Positions 42,331-50,393 of a DNA stretch of 64,000 bases are shown piece after piece. The notes under the pieces are model-generated. The model saw only the letters and a program-made list of their open reading frames with translations. It was not told the DNA's origin and made no database searches. The stretch comes from Butyrivibrio sp. GTDB lineage: Bacteria > Bacillota > Clostridia > Lachnospirales > Lachnospiraceae. The DNA is taken from NCBI GenBank assembly GCA_017446685.1, contig JAFSQI010000083.1:1-64000 (forward strand), in the 5' to 3' direction. The position numbers and the translations under genes are program-made. How positions within the stretch are numbered: position 1 is the first letter of the stretch; the number at the start of each line of letters is the position of its first letter.

Positions 42331-43833
42331 TCAGAGTGTAACTCCTCTCTTCCAAATTGCCATATCATGGAATCCTGCTTCTTCACTCTTTAATTTTTCT
42401 CCTGAAGCAGTTCTTAATATCTTGTCAAACAACTCATCTGTAAGCTCATCGAATGTTCTGCCCTCAAGAATCTGACCAGCTCTAAAATCAATCCAGTTTC
42501 CTTTTTTATCAGCGATTGTGTTGTTACTTGCAATCTTCATAGTAGGTACAGGACATGCAAAAGGTGTTCCTCTTCCTGTTGTAAACAGAACAATCTGTGC
42601 GCCGGCACTTGCAAGCGCTGTTGCTGCACATAGATCATTTCCCGGTGCACACAAGAGATTTAGACCTCTTACATCCGTTCTATCACCATATTCCATAACA
42701 TTCATAACAGGGTAGTCACCAGACTTCTGCGTACATCCAAGTGATTTATCTTCCAGTGTTGTGATTCCACCAGCTTTATTTCCAGGAGAAGGATTCTCAT
42801 AAATAGGCTCACCCTGCTTTGTGAAATAATCCTTGAAACCGTTTATCATATTTACAGTATCATTAAATGTAGCCTCATCTTTACATCTGTTCATTAGGAT
42901 AGTTTCAGCACCGAACATTTCAGGAACTTCTGTAAGAATAGATGTTCCGCCATATTCAATTATTCTGTCGGAAATTCGTCCAACAAGGGGATTTGCTGTG
43001 ATTCCGGAGAATCCGTCACTTCCTCCGCACTTAAGACCGATTATAAGTTTGGAGCAATCAACTTCTTCTCTTTCATCTTTACTTACATTATCAATTATCT
43101 CTTCCAAAAGTCTGAGTCCATCAGCCATTTCATCATCTGACTGCTGGCAGACAAGGAATTTAACTCTTGATTCGTCAACTTCACCAATATAAGGCTTTAA
43201 AACATTAATATTGCTGTTTTCGCATCCAAGTCCTAAAACAAGAACACCTCCGGCATTTGGATGATTTATAAGATCAGATAGAATTGTTCTTGTATGCTCC
43301 TGATCATCACCTGTCTGAGAACAGCCATAATTATGGGTAAAAGCAATTACTTCTTCCACACTGCCCTTTACAAGCTTATTTGCTTTATTAGCAAGAGCTG
43401 TTGCTATATTATTAACACAGCCAACTGTTGGGATGATCCAAACTTCATTTCGTATTCCAACTTTGCCATTCGCTCTTACAAAGCCTTTAAATGTTCCTTT
43501 TTTGGTACCCATTTTGGCAATTTTCTTATCTATATCTTCTTTATCAGGTGTATATTTGTATTCGAGTATTCCCTCAAGATTAGTCTTAATATCGTGAGTA
43601 TGCACCCATCTGCCTATAGAGATGTCCTCTGTTGAATGTCCAATTGCATAGCCATATTTAACAACATTATCGCCATTTGAAATATTCTTGACAGCCATCT
43701 TATGTCCTGCAGGTACATCCTCCACTGCAGTAACTTCTCTGCCATCAGAAAGGGTTATTGTCTCACCCTTAGCCATGGGTTCGAGACATACAACTACGTT
43801 ATCTTCAGGATGAATCTGTAAAAATCTGCTCAT
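42331..43833 (-). CDS. uxaA: Altronate dehydratase
   Basis: Dehydrates D-altronate to 2-keto-3-deoxy-gluconate in galacturonate catabolism. The 500-residue protein has a small N-terminal SAF domain (1-95) and the large dehydratase domain with FTHNYGCSQTGDD, LGLGCENSN, IGLKCGGSDGFSGITANP and FTTGRGTPFACPVPTMK motifs. It is divergent from uxaC, which makes the precursor tagaturonate. The tagaturonate reductase (uxaB) and the KDG kinase and aldolase are not in this window. An AAGGGG Shine-Dalgarno precedes the ATG. A CG-centred palindrome sits at its start of transcription. Confidence 0.96.
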   Translation of the reverse strand: MSRFLQIHPEDNVVVCLEPMAKGETITLSDGREVTAVEDVPAGHKMAVKNISNGDNVVKYGYAIGHSTEDISIGRWVHTHDIKTNLEGILEYKYTPDKEDIDKKIAKMGTKKGTFKGFVRANGKVGIRNEVWIIPTVGCVNNIATALANKANKLVKGSVEEVIAFTHNYGCSQTGDDQEHTRTILSDLINHPNAGGVLVLGLGCENSNINVLKPYIGEVDESRVKFLVCQQSDDEMADGLRLLEEIIDNVSKDEREEVDCSKLIIGLKCGGSDGFSGITANPLVGRISDRIIEYGGTSILTEVPEMFGAETILMNRCKDEATFNDTVNMINGFKDYFTKQGEPIYENPSPGNKAGGITTLEDKSLGCTQKSGDYPVMNVMEYGDRTDVRGLNLLCAPGNDLCAATALASAGAQIVLFTTGRGTPFACPVPTMKIASNNTIADKKGNWIDFRAGQILEGRTFDELTDELFDKILRTASGEKLKSEEAGFHDMAIWKRGVTL

Positions 43834-43895
43834 ATAACCTACCCCTTAATTTTTAAAAAGTATTTTTTTAACATTGTTACATTTTGCTTACATAA

Positions 43896-43909
43896 TGTAA
43901 GCGATTACA
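43896..43909. promoter_or_regulatory. cre/LacI-type operator at the uxaA promoter
   Basis: TGTAAGCGATTACA fits TGWNANCGNTNWCA and begins 5 bases downstream of the -10 box of the uxaA promoter. It partly overlaps a 17-base palindrome, GCTTACAT-A-ATGTAAGC (43886-43902). Confidence 0.75.
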
Positions 43910-43914
43910 TTTAA

Positions 43915-43943
43915 ACTATATAATTATATAAGTTTTACGTCAA
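43915..43943 (-). promoter_or_regulatory. uxaA promoter
   Basis: TTGACG (43938-43943) and TATAGT (43915-43920) with 17-base spacing on the minus strand. Confidence 0.8.
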
Positions 43944-43955
43944 CAAATTTTTCTA

Positions 43956-43984
43956 TTGTATTTGCTGATACTGTCTTGTATAAT
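43956..43984 (+). promoter_or_regulatory. uxaC promoter
   Basis: TTGTAT (43956-43961) and a perfect TATAAT (43979-43984) with 17-base spacing. The leader to the uxaC ATG is about 145 bases. Confidence 0.7.
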
Positions 43985-44001
43985 ACATTTGAAAAAATAT
44001 A

Positions 44002-44015
44002 TGAAACTGCTTACA
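44002..44015. promoter_or_regulatory. Degenerate operator in the uxaC leader
   Basis: TGAAACTGCTTACA differs from the operator at 42054 (TGAAAACGCTTACA) at two central positions. It lies just downstream of the predicted uxaC start of transcription. The central CG is TG, so binding would be weaker. Confidence 0.4.
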
Positions 44016-44137
44016 TTATTTTTATATCTTTTCATTTTTTTGAAAAAGATTATATTGTACTGATTTCATATTGTTTATTTTCACTTTTTAATATATTGAA
44101 TAATAATATTTTTTTACTAAAAGGGAGGTTATTTGGG

Positions 44138-45556
44138 ATGAGAAAATTCATGGACAAAGATTTCCTGCTTCAGTCTGAAGCTGCCAGGAAACTTTATCAC
44201 GATTATGCCGAGAACATGCCTATTCTCGACTACCACTGTCACATCAGTCCAAGAGAAATAGCTGAGGATCGTCATTTTGACAACATTACACAGGTTTGGC
44301 TTGGCGGTGATCATTATAAGTGGCGTCTCATGAGAGCATTTGGTGTAGACGAGAAATATATGACAGGAGATGCCTCTGACGAAGAAAAGTTCCTTATGTT
44401 TGCAAAATGTCTTGGAAAGGCTGTAGGCAACCCTCTTTATCATTGGGCTCACCTTGAACTTCGCAAGTATTTCGGATATGACGGTATTTTAAATGAAAAG
44501 ACTGCAAAAGAAGTTTATGATCTTTGCAATAAAGTTCTTCAGTCTCCTGATATGAGTGTAAGAAAGCTCATAAAAATGTCAGGTGTTACACTTATCTGTA
44601 CAACAGATGATCCTATCGACACACTTGAATGGCATGACAAGATCAAAGCTGATCCAACTTTTGATGTAAAGGTTCTTCCGGCTTGGCGTCCTGACAAAGC
44701 TAAAAATATCACTAAACCTGAATTTGTATCATACATTAATACTCTTTCCGAAATAAGCGGAGTAAAGATCGACTCCTTTAATTCATTGAAGGAAGCTCTG
44801 AGAGTAAGACTTGACTACTTTGCTTCAAAGGGCTGCAATGTTACAGACCATGCTCTTGAATATGTAATGTACCATCCTGCTACTGAGGAAGAAATCGAAG
44901 CCATCTTTGCTAAGAGACTTGCAGGCGGTGAGCTTACAAAAGAAGAAGACTTAAAGTACCAGACTGCTTTCATGCTCTTTGAGGGCGAAGAAATCTCTAA
45001 GAGAGATTGGGTTATGCAGCTTCACTTTGGTTGTAAGCGTGACAACAATACTCCTATGTATGAGAAGCTTGGTCCAGACACAGGTTTTGATACAATAGAT
45101 GCTTACTACCCTATGGCTGAGCTTGCTGATTTCCTTGATGCTCTTCATTCAAAGAAAATGCTTCCTAAGACCATACTTTACAGCTTAAATCCTAATGATA
45201 ACAAGATTATTAATACAACTCTCAATGCGTTCAATGAAGCTCCTGTTGTTGCAAAGATTCAACAGGGAAGCGCATGGTGGTTCAATGATACCAAGCTCGG
45301 AATGGAAGAACAGCTTGCTTCTGTTGCAGAATCCGGAAACCTTTCAGGTTTTGTAGGAATGCTTACAGATTCAAGAAGCTTCACATCTTATACAAGACAT
45401 GACTACTTCCGCCGTATTCTCTGCAACTACCTTGGTTCACTTATTGAAAATGGTGAATATCCTGAGGAAGAACTTGATACACTCGGTGAAATAGCTCGCG
45501 ATATTTCTTACAACAATGCTGTAAGATACTTTAAATTTCCTTTAGAAACGAGATAA
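44138..45556 (+). CDS. uxaC: Uronate (glucuronate/galacturonate) isomerase
   Basis: Interconverts D-glucuronate/fructuronate and D-galacturonate/tagaturonate. The 472-residue protein shows the family motifs ILDYHCHISPREIA near the N-terminus (metal-binding His pair), TTDDPIDTLEWH, ASKGCNVTDHALEYVMYH, and GMLTDSRSFTSYTRHDYFRRILC. The start is ATG 44138, with GGGAGG nine bases upstream. A longer frame beginning TTG at 43976 would start before the promoter -10 box and is rejected. It is followed after 3 bases by a LacI regulator gene. Together with UxaA it indicates uronate use from pectin or glucuronoxylan. Confidence 0.97.
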   Translation: MRKFMDKDFLLQSEAARKLYHDYAENMPILDYHCHISPREIAEDRHFDNITQVWLGGDHYKWRLMRAFGVDEKYMTGDASDEEKFLMFAKCLGKAVGNPLYHWAHLELRKYFGYDGILNEKTAKEVYDLCNKVLQSPDMSVRKLIKMSGVTLICTTDDPIDTLEWHDKIKADPTFDVKVLPAWRPDKAKNITKPEFVSYINTLSEISGVKIDSFNSLKEALRVRLDYFASKGCNVTDHALEYVMYHPATEEEIEAIFAKRLAGGELTKEEDLKYQTAFMLFEGEEISKRDWVMQLHFGCKRDNNTPMYEKLGPDTGFDTIDAYYPMAELADFLDALHSKKMLPKTILYSLNPNDNKIINTTLNAFNEAPVVAKIQQGSAWWFNDTKLGMEEQLASVAESGNLSGFVGMLTDSRSFTSYTRHDYFRRILCNYLGSLIENGEYPEEELDTLGEIARDISYNNAVRYFKFPLETR

Positions 45557-45559
45557 CAA

Positions 45560-46585
45560 ATGAGTAACCAGATGACAATATATGATATTTCCAAAAAAGC
45601 CGGAGTATCTATTGCTACAGTTTCAAGGGTATTGAATGGAAGCACTAATGTAAAGCCACGTACCCGTAAGAAGGTTATGGATATCATTGAGCAATATGGA
45701 TATAAACCCAATGCATTTGCAAGAGGTTTAGGTCTTAACTCAATGAAAACAATCGGCATTCTTTGTGCCGATGCTTCCGATCTCTATCTGGCAAAAGCCA
45801 TTTATTATATCGAGCAGAACCTTAGAGAAAACGGATATAATTCTGTTCTTTGTTGTACCGGTTATGAGATGGATGCTCGTAAGGATTCACTTAACCTACT
45901 GCTCTCTCAGCACGTTGACAGTGTAATCATGATAGGTTCAAACTTTATTATGAATAATGCTGAAGATAACCAGTATGTCAAGGATGCAGCGGTTACAACT
46001 CCTATCATGCTTCTCAATGCAGATTTTGATTGTCAAAATGTGTATTGTACGCTCTGTGATGACTATAAGGCAACACAGGATGCTACTGAGAAAATGCTCA
46101 ATGCAGGACTTAAGAATATTCTGTATCTCTACAACAGTAATTCTTATTCCGGTCTGAAAAAGCTTGCAGGATATCAAAATGCTCTTCTATCACATGATAT
46201 CCCTGTAAAAAAGGAATTAATGCAGTGTTTTAAAGGTTCTAACGAAGATATAGATGGTGTAAAAAATTTTGTTGAAAAAATTTACTCTAAAGGAGTAAGA
46301 TTTGATGGAATTGTTTCCAGCGACGATTTTTTGGCAATTGGAGCCATGAATTTTGCAAGAGCAAATAAAATCAAGGTTCCTTCTGAGCTTCAAATAATCG
46401 GATACAATAATTCAATTCTTACTCACTGCTCAGAGCCTCCTATTTCTTCAATAGATAATAGACTTGAAGATATGTGTATTCAACTTGTAAAAACTCTTAT
46501 TGGCACTCTTTCACAGAATGAGATGCCACAGAAAACTATTTTCTCTGGCGAATTGATTGAACGAGGTTCAACAAAATTAAAATAA
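45560..46585 (+). CDS. LacI family regulator, probably of the uronate locus
   Basis: A 341-residue regulator with a canonical LacI DNA-binding head (TIYDISKKAGVSIATVSRVLNG) and hinge (YKPNAFARGL with the leucine that inserts at a central CG step). A periplasmic-binding-protein-like effector domain follows. It is co-transcribed with uxaC. The CG-centred palindromes at the uxaA, uxaC and binding-protein promoters are the kind of sequence such a hinge recognises, so they are good candidate operators. They also match cre, and this protein is not CcpA-like enough in context to settle the question. The likely inducer is a uronate intermediate. Confidence 0.93.
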   Translation: MSNQMTIYDISKKAGVSIATVSRVLNGSTNVKPRTRKKVMDIIEQYGYKPNAFARGLGLNSMKTIGILCADASDLYLAKAIYYIEQNLRENGYNSVLCCTGYEMDARKDSLNLLLSQHVDSVIMIGSNFIMNNAEDNQYVKDAAVTTPIMLLNADFDCQNVYCTLCDDYKATQDATEKMLNAGLKNILYLYNSNSYSGLKKLAGYQNALLSHDIPVKKELMQCFKGSNEDIDGVKNFVEKIYSKGVRFDGIVSSDDFLAIGAMNFARANKIKVPSELQIIGYNNSILTHCSEPPISSIDNRLEDMCIQLVKTLIGTLSQNEMPQKTIFSGELIERGSTKLK

Positions 46586-46599
46586 TTCATCTGATATAA

Positions 46600-46655
46600 A
46601 ATAAAGCCTATGTTATTACATTTATCAAGCGTAATAACATAGGCTTATTTATTTT
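46600..46655. terminator. Bidirectional terminator between the LacI gene and the ROK kinase gene
   Basis: A perfect 15-base stem AGCCTATGTTATTAC (46605-46619) with its complement (46631-46645), T-rich on both flanks. Confidence 0.9.
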
Positions 46656-46657
46656 AC

Positions 46658-47524
46658 TTATTCAGCATCTATAGCAAGTTTTATTGCTCCCATAATTCCC
46701 TGGTCATCATTAAGGCTTGCAGGAACGATATACTCATCAAGATTTTCTAAAAGCTCCGTCTTAATATATCCATTCATTGCTTTCTTAAAATACTCTCTTA
46801 TCAGAGGGAACAGCTGCATCTGATGCATTACACCACCGCCAAGAATAATTTTCTGCGGACTAAGAATCATGCAGCAATTTACAAGTGCTGTTCCAATATA
46901 CTCAGCTTCAAGTTTCCAGACTTCCATTGTATCAGCAAGGTCTTTTGCCTTCTTCCCCCATCTTGCCTCTATTGAAGGGCCTGCAGCAAGTCCTTCAAGA
47001 CAACTGTCATGGAACGGACACAAAGAATTTCCTTTATCATTCTGACTCTTACTTATTATCATATGTCCAACTTCAGGATGCATCATTCCATGCAAAAGTT
47101 TTCCATTTGACATTACTCCGCCACCTACTCCGGTTCCTATTGTAAGATAAATAGCATCTGTCAGCCCTTTTGCACATCCCCATGTAATTTCTCCAAGTAG
47201 GGAACCATTAACATCTGTGTCAAAACCAACCGGCACGTTAAGCGCATTCTTAATGCAGCCAACTATATCATAATTCATCCATGCAGTTTTGGGTGTGGAT
47301 GTGATATACCCATAAGTCTTTGAATTCTTATCAAGATCAATAGGTCCAAAGCAAGCTACGCCAATTGACTTAATATCCTTATCCTTAAAATACTCAATTA
47401 TCTTGGGCATTGTCTCTTCAGGAGTAGTTGTTGGTATAGATACCTGTTCCAATATCTTGCCATTCTCATCCCCAAGTGCACATACCATTTTTGTTCCGCC
47501 TGCTTCTAATGCTCCGTATAACAT
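46658..47524 (-). CDS. scrK: ROK family fructokinase
   Basis: Phosphorylates fructose. The 288-residue ROK kinase has the phosphate loop EAGGTKMVCALGD at the N-terminus, GFDTDVNGSLLGE with the catalytic Asp, GTGVGGGVMSNGKLLHG, PEVGHMII, and the zinc site H-x-CPFHDSC typical of fructokinase rather than glucokinase. A GGAGGG Shine-Dalgarno precedes it. It lies 35 bases after mnmA. The nearby GH32 enzyme would supply fructose. A related hexose substrate such as mannose is possible for this family. Confidence 0.92.
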   Translation of the reverse strand: MLYGALEAGGTKMVCALGDENGKILEQVSIPTTTPEETMPKIIEYFKDKDIKSIGVACFGPIDLDKNSKTYGYITSTPKTAWMNYDIVGCIKNALNVPVGFDTDVNGSLLGEITWGCAKGLTDAIYLTIGTGVGGGVMSNGKLLHGMMHPEVGHMIISKSQNDKGNSLCPFHDSCLEGLAAGPSIEARWGKKAKDLADTMEVWKLEAEYIGTALVNCCMILSPQKIILGGGVMHQMQLFPLIREYFKKAMNGYIKTELLENLDEYIVPASLNDDQGIMGAIKLAIDAE

Positions 47525-47559
47525 ATTCTCCCTCCAACGTTGTTTATCATTTAAATCTC

Positions 47560-48702
47560 TTAAAACTCACCGACATGATCGATTATGCCGCCTCCAAGTA
47601 CATAATCACCATCATATAAAACTGCGGATTGTCCTGCTGTAATAGCTCTTTGCGGTTCATCAAAGACAATTCTTGCAAGTCTCCCATCTAAAGGCGTAAC
47701 TACACAAGGCTGCTCTTTATGGCGATAACGTATCTTGGCACTGCATCTAAAATCATTTTCAGGTCTTTCACCTGTAATCCAATGAAAATCTCTAATGTAT
47801 AACTCCCTCTTAAAGAGATCTTCGTTATCAGCAAGAATAACCTTATTATTTTCTACATCCAGCTTTGTCACATAAAGTCTTCTGTCTGCCGGAATTCCAA
47901 GTCCACGGCGCTGACCGATAGTATAATTGATTATACCGTCATGCCTACCCAAAACGTTGCCATCCTTGTCAACAAAATCACCCTTAGGATAATCCTTTCC
48001 TCTAAAGCGTTTTATCATGGAAACATAATCACCATCCGGAACAAAACAAATATCCTGGCTTTCACTTTTATGTGAAGTTACAAAATCATTTTGTTCAGCA
48101 ATTTCTCTTACATGGGTTTTATCATACTCTCCAAGCGGAAAAGCTGTATGTTTTAACTGTTCTTCTGTCAGATCATAGAGCACATAACTCTGATCCTTAT
48201 TCAGATCTTTTGCCTTAGCCAGATAAAAATGACCATTCTTCTCAATTATTCTGGCATAATGCCCTGTTACAATTACATCGCATCCAAGTTCGCGTCCCTT
48301 GTTATACAGACTCTCAAACTTAAGATATCTGTTGCAACGGATGCATGGATTAGGTGTCTCTCCATGTTCATAACTACAAACAAACGGTTCGATAACTTTA
48401 TCTTTAAATTCCGCTTCATAGTGAAAAATATGATACGGAATTCCAAGCTTGTCTGCCACCTGCCTTGCATCCTCTGTATCTTTTATGCTGCAACATGTAC
48501 CTAATAAATCAGCACCAATCATATCATTTTCATAAAGGCGCATTGTACATCCCATACATTTATAGCCTTTATGAACCATTTCATAGGCTGCAACCGAACT
48601 GTCTACGCCTCCGCTCATTGCTATAAGTGCCGTTTTCTCATTTTCATTATTTCTTAATCTGATATCTTCCTGTCCGGGACTAAAAAATTCTATTTCGCTC
48701 AT
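47560..48702 (-). CDS. mnmA: tRNA-specific 2-thiouridylase MnmA
   Basis: Thiolates U34 of tRNA-Glu, -Gln and -Lys. The 380-residue protein has the PP-loop AMSGGVDSSVAAYEM, the first catalytic cysteine in NPCIRCNRYLKF, the second in SQDICFVPDGDY, and a C-terminal beta-barrel (CSAKIRYRHKEQPC, AITAGQSAVLYDG). It has a 26-residue N-terminal extension before the PP-loop. The gene sits between sucrose-use genes but has its own promoter, so the placement is probably incidental. Confidence 0.96.
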   Translation of the reverse strand: MSEIEFFSPGQEDIRLRNNENEKTALIAMSGGVDSSVAAYEMVHKGYKCMGCTMRLYENDMIGADLLGTCCSIKDTEDARQVADKLGIPYHIFHYEAEFKDKVIEPFVCSYEHGETPNPCIRCNRYLKFESLYNKGRELGCDVIVTGHYARIIEKNGHFYLAKAKDLNKDQSYVLYDLTEEQLKHTAFPLGEYDKTHVREIAEQNDFVTSHKSESQDICFVPDGDYVSMIKRFRGKDYPKGDFVDKDGNVLGRHDGIINYTIGQRRGLGIPADRRLYVTKLDVENNKVILADNEDLFKRELYIRDFHWITGERPENDFRCSAKIRYRHKEQPCVVTPLDGRLARIVFDEPQRAITAGQSAVLYDGDYVLGGGIIDHVGEF

Positions 48703-48788
48703 ATAAACCTTACTATTCTTAAAAAAATTTTTATATTATAGAATGAAAAAATGTGTAATAATCATTCTCAATATTTCCTACAGTAAAC

Positions 48789-48817
48789 ATTATATGGGGA
48801 AATAAGCAAAAGTCCAA
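48789..48817 (-). promoter_or_regulatory. Promoter of mnmA-fructokinase
   Basis: TTGGAC (48812-48817) and a perfect TATAAT (48789-48794) with 17-base spacing on the minus strand, in the gap after the GH32 gene. A GAATGA/TCATTC hairpin lies in the leader. Confidence 0.75.
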
Positions 48818-48840
48818 TAAATTCTACCTTATATTTATAT

Positions 48841-50322
48841 TTATTTTTCTACAAGTTCATGCATAGTTACATCAACGAGCGCATCTCCCAAAGCCTTGAA
48901 AGTAATTCCCTCAGCACGTATTGTAGTAAATATTCCCATTGACATAACCTGCTCACCATCATTAATGAACAGTTCCATGCTATATCTGTCCAAAATCAAT
49001 CTGAGCTTTATTTTTCCATCCGGTGCCATGACCTTGCAACGTCTTTGATGAACTATCGCTCTTCTGCTTCCGGAATGCTTTCTGTCAATTTTTACTATCT
49101 GATCCTTGGCATTAAATTCAATAGTAGAATAAAACTGACCATTATCAGCAAATCTTATTTCAAACTTCTCATAAGGATTATCCATATTAAGAGGTCTTAA
49201 ATTCACTGTCATATCTATAGTTCTACCGGAAATACTTGAAAGTGCACAGCTATCGTTTATAAGTACATTCTGTCTGCAAATTTTCTTTCCGTAATAATTT
49301 TCTATTTCTCTTATAGGATTTTGTATCAGCTTTCCATTCTTTACAGAGAGCTCTCTCGGAATTGATAACTGACCAAACCATGGAAAATCATCCCTTCTAA
49401 TTCCGCATGTATCCCAGTTCTGAAGCCATCCCATCATAATAGTTCTGCCATCTGCTGTCTCTATTGTCTGAGTGGCATAAAAATCTATTCCATAATCAAT
49501 TGCCTGGCAATTCTCCTCATTAAAATTACCATTTTCATCAACAGTACCAATAACGCAAAGAGTACCATTACCATTATGAAACTCAAGCTCTTCAGGAAGC
49601 ATGTCCTGAGGACTTGTCAAAAGAACCTGCTTGTCGTCAAGTTTAAAATAGTCCGGACATTCCCACATTACGCCAAATCTGAAATTATTCTTGATTACCA
49701 GACCGTCATAGTCCCATTTAAGACCATCATCACTCTTAAATCTGAGAATCTGTCCGTCTCCGTCTATTGTCTTATTACCGACAACAATATAATACTTTCC
49801 GTTTTCTTTCCAGATTTTTGGATCTCTGAAATCTCTTTTACCACAACCTTCCGGAAGACTGTCTCCGCAAATAACAGGATTAGTTCCAAGCTTTTCATAA
49901 TTTACGCCGTCACCTATTGCAACACACTGATTCTGCTCCTCATGAAAAGATCCATCCTCATCTTCTACTTTTTTTACACCGGTATAAATAAGAAGATGTT
50001 TGCCATCAGCAGTCTCAATTGCACCGCCCGAAAAGCAACCTGCACCATCATATTCAGTATCAGGAGCCATCGCACAAGGTCGATATTCCCACTTTAATAA
50101 ATCCTTACTTACAGCATGTCCCCAATGCATAGGTCCCCAAACAGTCTGATATGGATAATACTGGTAGAAAATATGATACTGTCCGTCAAAATAGGAAAGT
50201 CCGTTTGGATCATTCATCCATCCTGTTCTTGGCGTTAGATGAAAAAGAGGTCTAAGTTCCTTTGCAATATTTTTTCCCTTATCCTCTTCATATTTTCTTG
50301 CTTTATCTAATAATTCACTCAT
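48841..50322 (-). CDS. scrB: GH32 sucrose-6-phosphate hydrolase / beta-fructosidase
   Basis: Hydrolyses the fructosyl bond of sucrose(-6-phosphate) or fructo-oligosaccharides. The 493-residue cytoplasmic enzyme has the nucleophile motif WMNDPNG, the RDPKIW transition-state Asp, and WECPDYF with the acid Glu, followed by the GH32 beta-sandwich. I set the start at 50322 (MSELLDK), eight bases after AGAAGG; the ATG three codons upstream overlaps that Shine-Dalgarno. It follows an ABC sugar importer and an intra-operon terminator. Because an ABC importer does not phosphorylate its cargo, unphosphorylated sucrose or fructan oligomers are the likelier substrates. Confidence 0.95.
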   Translation of the reverse strand: MSELLDKARKYEEDKGKNIAKELRPLFHLTPRTGWMNDPNGLSYFDGQYHIFYQYYPYQTVWGPMHWGHAVSKDLLKWEYRPCAMAPDTEYDGAGCFSGGAIETADGKHLLIYTGVKKVEDEDGSFHEEQNQCVAIGDGVNYEKLGTNPVICGDSLPEGCGKRDFRDPKIWKENGKYYIVVGNKTIDGDGQILRFKSDDGLKWDYDGLVIKNNFRFGVMWECPDYFKLDDKQVLLTSPQDMLPEELEFHNGNGTLCVIGTVDENGNFNEENCQAIDYGIDFYATQTIETADGRTIMMGWLQNWDTCGIRRDDFPWFGQLSIPRELSVKNGKLIQNPIREIENYYGKKICRQNVLINDSCALSSISGRTIDMTVNLRPLNMDNPYEKFEIRFADNGQFYSTIEFNAKDQIVKIDRKHSGSRRAIVHQRRCKVMAPDGKIKLRLILDRYSMELFINDGEQVMSMGIFTTIRAEGITFKALGDALVDVTMHELVEK

Positions 50323-50337
50323 AAAACACATCCTTCT

Positions 50338-50365
50338 AAAAAACAGGGAGGAGTCATGCTCCTCC
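50338..50365 (-). terminator. Intra-operon terminator between binding-protein gene and GH32 gene
   Basis: GGGAGGAG and CTCCTCCC arms (50345-50365) around a five-base loop are followed by TGTTTTTT on the minus strand. It lies 8 bases upstream of the GH32 Shine-Dalgarno region. Confidence 0.85.
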
Positions 50366-50393
50366 CCATAATAAAATCAATTAATTTTCTACA

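Noticed and set aside
42271-42336. Hairpins after uxaA (GCACAAT/ATTGTGC and CTCTGAT/ATCAGAG) considered as its terminator
   Set aside because: Neither is followed by a T-tract on the minus strand, so I do not call a terminator there.
43976-44137. Longer uxaC frame starting with TTG at 43976
   Set aside because: It would begin before the promoter -10 box (43979-43984). The ATG at 44138 has a GGGAGG Shine-Dalgarno and gives the normal UxaC length.
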